Shown here one piece after another: positions 5,962 to 7,504 of a DNA stretch of 7,504 nucleotides. Each line of letters opens with the position of its first letter. Positions within the stretch are counted from its first letter, which is position 1. The translations under genes were made by a program, and so were the position numbers. This DNA comes from Betaproteobacteria bacterium (GTDB lineage Bacteria > Pseudomonadota > Gammaproteobacteria > Burkholderiales > Burkholderiaceae_D), in the NCBI GenBank assembly GCA_015655165.1, contig JAATFN010000233.1, forward strand, positions 1 through 7,504. The letters are read 5' to 3'. The notes beneath the pieces were generated by a model, which was not told the origin of the DNA, searched no databases, and saw only the letters and a list, made by a program, of their open reading frames with translations.

Positions 5962-6083
5962 AGTCGACTTTGATCAGTATTATTTCCCAGTACAGCAATG
6001 TGTACATCAACAAATCACGATGCAGTGAGGCGACTTTATCTAATACCGATCCCAATTATTCTTCGCATTGATACGCAATAACC

Positions 6084-6112
6084 GTACAGACGAGCGGCAT
6101 CTCGTCCTGCAC
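6084..6112 (+). other. Leader hairpin upstream of the LldD-family gene
   Basis: GACGAG (6089-6094) pairs perfectly with CTCGTC (6101-6106) around the hexaloop CGGCAT. With a bulged C at 6106, the stem extends through CAG/CTG and, after one mismatch, GT/AC, to about 10 bp (6084-6112). No T-tract follows, so it is not a terminator. It lies about 65 nt before the start codon. Confidence 0.4.
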
Positions 6113-6176
6113 AGTTCAAAGAAAAATACAGTCATCCACCATTTACCCACATTCTATATTTACGGAGAAAACAACC

Positions 6177-7334
6177 ATGGCCGTCATCACCTGCGTCGAA
6201 GATTTGCGCATTTTGGCAAAGAAACGGGTGCCCAAAGCATTTTACGACTATGCTGATAGTGGCTCGTACACAGAAAGCACCTATCACGCTAACAGTACCG
6301 ATCTGGCTGATATCAAATTACGCCAGCGCGTGGCATTAAACGTCGACAACCGTTCCACCAAAACAACCATGGTCGGTCAGGAAGTCGCGATGCCTGTCGC
6401 CATTGCACCAACAGGCTTAACCGGCATGCAATGGGCGAATGGCGAAATGCTAGGCGCGATTGCCGCTGAAAAATTCGGTATCCCGTTTACGCTATCGACA
6501 ATGAGTATCTGTTCGATCGAAGATGTCGCCAGCGTGACTAAAAAACCGTTCTGGTTCCAGCTCTATGTCATGCGTGACCGCGGCTTTGTCAAGTCGTTGA
6601 TCGAACGTGCAAAAGCTGCAAAATGCTCTGCACTGGTACTCACTTTGGACTTGCAAATTCTTGGACAACGTCATAAAGATATTAAAAACGGCATGACTGT
6701 CCCCCCAAAGATGACCATTACCAACATTCTCGATCTGATGTCCAAACCAGGTTGGGCCATACGCGCATTGTCCGGTCGCAAGACATTTGGCAACTTGGCC
6801 GGGCACATCAAAGGTGCGGACTCGGTCATTTCTTTATCCCAATGGACTGCCAGCAAGTTCGATCCAACCTTAAGCTGGGATGACGTGGCGTGGATTAAAG
6901 AACAATGGGGTGGCAAACTGATTTTAAAAGGCATTCTGGATGTCGAAGATGCCAAGCTGGCAGTGCAAACCGGTGCCGATGCAATCATCGTGAGCAATCA
7001 CGGCGGTCGTCAGTTAGATAGTGCCGTCTCTTCAATTGAAGCATTGCCTGAAATTGCTGCAGCCGTTGGCGACAAGGTCGAAGTCTGGTTCGACGGCGGT
7101 ATTCGTACAGGTCAGGACGTATTAAAAGCCGTTGCACTAGGCGCCAAAGGTACCCTGATCGGTCGCGCATTCCTGTATGGTTTGGGGGCAATGGGAGAAG
7201 CCGGTGTCACAAAAGCACTGGAAATCATCCATAAGGAAATGGATATCAGCATGGCATTGAGCGGCATTAGTTCGATTAATGCCGTATCACGCGATATCCT
7301 CGTGCCACATACTGTGCCAGGCGCAAAAAAATAG
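6177..7334 (+). CDS. LldD-family FMN-dependent alpha-hydroxy-acid dehydrogenase (L-lactate dehydrogenase-like)
   Basis: The 385-residue product matches the L-lactate dehydrogenase/glycolate oxidase/mandelate dehydrogenase family throughout. Key residues visible are Tyr24 (AFYDYADSGSYTE), the APTGL FMN loop (77-81), WFQLYV with Tyr130, LTLDLQILGQRHKDIKNGM (155-173), Lys251 (LILKGI), the catalytic His275 and Arg278 in IVSNHGGRQLD (271-281), and the phosphate-binding FDGGIRTG (305-312) and GR (329-330). The family oxidises a 2-hydroxy acid to the 2-oxo acid, passing electrons to the respiratory chain (dehydrogenases) or oxygen (oxidases). The loop at about 177-215, with hydrophobic and basic residues, lies where mandelate dehydrogenase has its membrane-binding segment, so peripheral attachment to the inner membrane is likely. 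Substrate is uncertain: lactate is the default guess. The ATG has GGAGA 8 nt upstream. No lactate permease or lldR is in view. The gene ends at a strong terminator and looks monocistronic. Confidence 0.92.
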   Translation: MAVITCVEDLRILAKKRVPKAFYDYADSGSYTESTYHANSTDLADIKLRQRVALNVDNRSTKTTMVGQEVAMPVAIAPTGLTGMQWANGEMLGAIAAEKFGIPFTLSTMSICSIEDVASVTKKPFWFQLYVMRDRGFVKSLIERAKAAKCSALVLTLDLQILGQRHKDIKNGMTVPPKMTITNILDLMSKPGWAIRALSGRKTFGNLAGHIKGADSVISLSQWTASKFDPTLSWDDVAWIKEQWGGKLILKGILDVEDAKLAVQTGADAIIVSNHGGRQLDSAVSSIEALPEIAAAVGDKVEVWFDGGIRTGQDVLKAVALGAKGTLIGRAFLYGLGAMGEAGVTKALEIIHKEMDISMALSGISSINAVSRDILVPHTVPGAKK

Positions 7335-7357
7335 TAGTTCATTACGATATGCCACAC

Positions 7358-7385
7358 AAAATCCCGGTTTATTCCGGGATTTTTT
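7358..7385 (+). terminator. Intrinsic terminator of the LldD-family gene
   Basis: ATCCCGG (7361-7367) pairs perfectly with CCGGGAT (7374-7380) around the loop TTTATT and is followed by five Ts, which can extend the stem against AAA at 7358-7360. It lies 24 bp after the stop codon. The A-run on the left may also allow function on the minus strand. Confidence 0.92.
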
Positions 7386-7456
7386 ATTTATATGCTGGTA
7401 AATTCTGATATATCCTATAAAAACAATCTAATGACTGGATACAGATTATCACATTA

Positions 7457-7504
7457 ATGACTATATCAACGTCGAGGACTGCGCGTAAAATCAGTACCAA
7501 TCGC
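7457..7504 (+). CDS. Possible start of a further gene, cut by the right edge
   Basis: An ATG at 7457 opens a frame of 16 codons to the window edge (MTISTSRTARKISTNR). It is basic and polar with no recognisable family. No clear Shine-Dalgarno precedes it. An 8-codon ORF (7431-7457) ends in TAATG overlapping this ATG, which could allow coupling. A -10-like TATAAA (7416-7421) lies upstream without a good -35. This is weak evidence and the frame may be chance. Confidence 0.25.
   Translation, partial: MTISTSRTARKISTNR

Larger units (their letters stand above)
5801..6176. other. Long divergent intergenic region between the small secreted gene and the LldD-family gene
   Basis: About 390 bp separate the two start codons and I see no convincing protein gene in it. 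It holds the four 9-bp repeats at 5899-5959, a possible plus-strand promoter at 5933-5961, a leader hairpin at 6084-6112, and the Shine-Dalgarno of the right-hand gene (GGAGA, 6164-6168). The tetramer GTAC occurs six times (5834, 5922, 5955, 5990, 6002, 6084), more than the one or two expected by chance. A small RNA cannot be ruled out, but no stand-alone terminator for one was found. Confidence 0.6.

Noticed and set aside
6492..6997. Minus-strand open frames of 104 and 108 codons opposite the LldD-family gene
   Set aside because: They are antisense shadows of a well-conserved flavoenzyme, with no ribosome binding site or recognisable motif.

Overview
The window looks like chromosome from a Gram-negative proteobacterium, most likely a betaproteobacterium. 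It has a lipoprotein adaptor of a tripartite efflux pump, a three-gene hopanoid-type squalene pathway whose protein sequences have the proteobacterial pattern, and an LldD-family flavoenzyme. GC content is moderate by eye. The genus cannot be named from the sequence. No rRNA, tRNA, CRISPR array, insertion sequence or phage gene was seen.

Left part (1-673): a minus-strand RND-type membrane fusion lipoprotein runs off the left edge. It is divergent from hpnC across about 110 bp. That gap holds a perfect TATAAT box on the minus strand and a 14-bp near-palindrome over the predicted transcription start, so it looks like an operator-controlled efflux promoter.

Centre (674-4260): hpnC, hpnD, a small YxeA/DUF1093-like gene and hpnE, all on the plus strand. 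HpnD makes presqualene diphosphate from two farnesyl diphosphates, HpnC converts it to hydroxysqualene, and HpnE reduces that to squalene, the precursor of hopanoids. No squalene-hopene cyclase is in the window. The small anchored protein sits between hpnD and hpnE and overlaps the hpnE start by 4 bp (ATGA). It is the most unexpected member of the cluster. None of the four genes has a clear Shine-Dalgarno sequence, whereas the genes to the right do. The gaps after hpnC and after hpnD can form RNA hairpins.

Right part (4261-7504): a class I nitronate monooxygenase-like gene with its own probable promoter. It is convergent with a minus-strand gene for a 73-residue secreted protein with two cysteines in its C-terminal part, which has a strong Shine-Dalgarno and an excellent intrinsic terminator. 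A 389-bp divergent intergenic region follows, with four copies of a 9-bp repeat, a possible promoter and a leader hairpin. It leads into an LldD-family FMN alpha-hydroxy-acid dehydrogenase that ends at a textbook terminator. A short open frame at the right edge may start another gene.

The best candidates for something undescribed are the YxeA-like gene inside the squalene operon and the small secreted two-cysteine protein with its repeat-rich divergent promoter region. No large novel multi-gene system is evident.
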